From positions 11,222,001 through 11,286,000 of the forward strand of contig OX344764.1 in the NCBI GenBank assembly GCA_947034895.1: a stretch of DNA of 64,000 nt, given 5' to 3'. A program made the position numbers and the translations under genes. Source of the DNA: Rhytidiadelphus loreus. Its lineage: Eukaryota > Streptophyta > Bryopsida > Hypnales > Hylocomiaceae. Below, in pieces: positions 61,771-64,000 of this stretch; the first letter of the stretch is position 1, and each line of letters opens with the position of its first letter. The notes beneath the pieces are model-generated. The model saw nothing but the letters and a program-made list of their open reading frames with translations. It was not told where the DNA came from and did no database searches.

Positions 61771-62845
61771 TTTTTTCAAAAATTATGAATTTAGAGTTCA
61801 AATTGTATTTAATTTTCTAATTAAATTCATAATGTAATTCAACTTTGATTCAAATAATTTGATTGTATCAAAGTTTTCAACATATGAAAAGCCCATAATT
61901 GTTTTTAAATATAAGTCTTCAAAGCAAGGCTAAAATCTTCATTTATGTTTATTTTTTCAACAGATTTAACTAGATGATCTAGCTAGTACTTATTTTGACC
62001 TATTATTCCCTCTTGAAATTGTAAAATAAAAAACTTCACCAATTGCAACATCTTGATGCTTGGATTTAAAAAAAAATAGTGTTTCATTTATTTCAAATGA
62101 TTAAATTTCATTTTTTCAAAATTTTATTCAAAAAAATTAAGATATATATCAATTCTACAATTTGCAATTTTTCATCATATGCTGAAAAATATGTTAGAGA
62201 TCTATATTAAAAGTTACAACAACAAATATTTTATATTCATGCTTGGAGAAAATAATACGTGGATAGAAATTGAGATCGATTTACAACATTCAATGAAAAG
62301 AACTCTAGTTATGAAACTAAAGATTTCCAAACCTAATGGTTGCAATGTACTAATGTACATGTAATCAACAATTTGCATCCTATTTTTTAAATTTTTTTTG
62401 AAAATATTTAAAATTGTATTCAATAAAAAAAATTGAAATTTATTTCAATGTAGAAATTCCACTTTAAATTGGAAATTGAAATTCTTCATGAGTTTTACCC
62501 CCGTAATCTATATAGAACAATTTGAAACTTCTCACAAAATTAATATTTTAAAAAAACAATTTCAAATTCCTAATTATTTGAAAAATACATTCAAATCTAT
62601 TTGGCTTACATGAATACATACCTAGAAAACCTATACATCATACAATAACTTTCTCATGATGTAATCAAAAGTTAAAAAATTATGAGTCCTTCAAACTATC
62701 TCTTCAACACATGTTGTGTAAAAATTTTAAAGGAAAAAAAAGGAATTTAACCCTTAAAGGATCGTCACTATATTTTCACCAAAAACGCTCCAAAACTGCC
62801 ATTTCTAGTACAAGTACCAAAATTTTGAAAAAAAACTTTTTTTGA
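61771..62845. other. AT-rich intergenic DNA
   Basis: No exon, RNA gene or clear repeat was recognised; open frames are short and AT-driven. Confidence 0.45.
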
Positions 62846-64000
62846 CATATCTAACCATAGGATCTTGTATTATATAGTATCAAAAACATGTGGTAAAAAT
62901 TTCAGACATTTCCACCAAGTGGATTGCAAGATATAAGCATTCAAATTAACTAAAATCATTTTTTTTACCCTGCGAAAAGGAAGACAGCTGCATTTCACAA
63001 GCTCACATTTCTATGAAAAAATGACCTAAATGGTGGTGCTTCTTTGGATTTGTTTTCCTAGACAAGTTGGACACATGCTTGAAAAATTTCAGATCATTTG
63101 GAATAGTACAACATATAAGAAAAAAATAGTAAGAAGGTAGTAGAGAATGATTAAAAGTACTAAATTATTTACAATTGAAATATGGAATTGAAATGTTGTA
63201 ATAATGTATCTACATCCTACGATTTTATTTTTGTCCAAAAATATTGAGAATTGGGTAAGATAAAGGATTTTAAAGTTTATTTTGGAGTAGGAAATCCAAA
63301 ACTGCCCGCAAACAAAAAATTCTCATAACTACTTTTGACTCATTGATCAAAATCGAATGATTCAAAGCTTTTCGTGTATATGAAACTCTAGAAAATCAAT
63401 TCCAAATTTTTGTTTCTGAAAAAAGTGATTTTTTCCGATCTGCCCAAACTGCCCAGCTAGGGAAAAAAGTAACATATTAGGCTATAACTTTTGACTCGTA
63501 TTTCCAAATGTCATGAAATTTGGTGCATATAAAAGATATTCCTCGCCCCCACATTCTATTAAAATTTCAGCCCCAAATATAAAAATCTCCGCTTGTAGGT
63601 ACCTGCCCAAAATTTCTATATAGCCAGAAAATACAGTCTGGTCCTTTAGGGGTTCATTTCTAAATACATGACCAAAAACACTAGCTATATCGTCAAAAAA
63701 AGTCTATTTTGTTCTTTAGGGGTCTAAATTTTAATTTTAATTTTTCTAACCCATAAAGGACCATTGTCCCCTTGGAGGAAAAAATAGATTTTGGGCAAGT
63801 TTGTATGATTTAAATTTTTAGTAAAACTTTTTGAAACTTTCTCATAAAATAGGAAAATTTATTAGCTTTGTGGGAATATAAATTTTATTTCAATTGGTGC
63901 TCAAGAGCAAAAGTTATGGCATCTTAAACAAAATTTTCACATCACCGGGCAAAAAAAAAAATCTACAAAAATTTGAAATTAATTTTTTAATTTTTTTCTT
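62846..64000 (+). repeat. Dispersed repeat, right-edge copy
   Basis: The segment begins with ACCATAGGATCTTGTA and AAGATATAAGCATTC, as at positions 1-130, and its end (63840-63990) matches 16230-16420 through ATAAATTTTATTTCAATTGG. Inside, phrases around CATAACT/AAAAGTTAT and TTTCAGA recur with variation, and CCCTTAAAGGATC, GTCCTTTAGGGGTTC and CCCATAAAGGACC look like forward and inverted versions of one word. The element is cut by the window edge and its class is unknown. Confidence 0.5.

Noticed and set aside
61523..61801. Asn/Lys/Gln/Pro-rich 92-codon frame on the minus strand
   Set aside because: It is a by-product of G/T-rich tandem repeats, not a gene.

Overview
The window is nuclear DNA of a land plant. 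It is very AT-rich and gene-poor, genes are split by spliceosomal GT-AG introns, and the two intact genes belong to plant families: a secreted glyoxal/galactose-oxidase-like copper radical oxidase and an RS31-type SR splicing factor. The long 5' leader, short exons and heavy load of DNA transposons fit a bryophyte, lycophyte or fern at least as well as a seed plant; I cannot fix the species from sequence alone.

Layout. 1-6400: AT-rich intergenic DNA with a dispersed repeat at the left edge, a small MITE candidate and a 1.2-kb inverted repeat (3921-5133). 6400-11560: promoter, long leader and five exons of the oxidase gene (+ strand, 570 aa, all copper-radical residues present), with ~72-83 bp minisatellite units just 3' of it. 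12447-15563: the SR factor (- strand, five coding exons, 235 aa), convergent with the oxidase. 16000-34400: transposon territory. It holds two palindromic CACTA-type MITEs with 3-bp target duplications, a decayed PIF/Harbinger transposase cut in two by a CACTA-like element full of small hairpin repeats, and a CACTA-type element whose right terminal repeat is itself interrupted by a pogo/Tigger-type element with a decayed DDE_1 transposase. 34430-36600: a tract densely studded with a GACAATTTGTC-like motif. 36600-43000: intergenic DNA with a 26-bp tandem array. 43000-46500: a GC-richer island carrying a broken acidic/coiled-coil reading frame of retroelement character. 46500-54780: AT-rich DNA with an LTR-like leader and tandem repeats. 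54781-56778: a broken multi-exon copy of the spindle-checkpoint WD40 gene BUB3 (- strand). 56800-64000: more MITE, SINE-like and simple repeats, ending in a dispersed repeat that also occurs at the window's left edge.

Only the oxidase and the SR factor look functional. The rest is mostly a layered record of DNA-transposon insertions (element within element within gene), which can be read from the termini and target-site duplications. No rRNA, CRISPR or bacterial-type operon was found. Coordinates of exons were set by hand from frame, splice consensus and family conservation; transcripts were not available.
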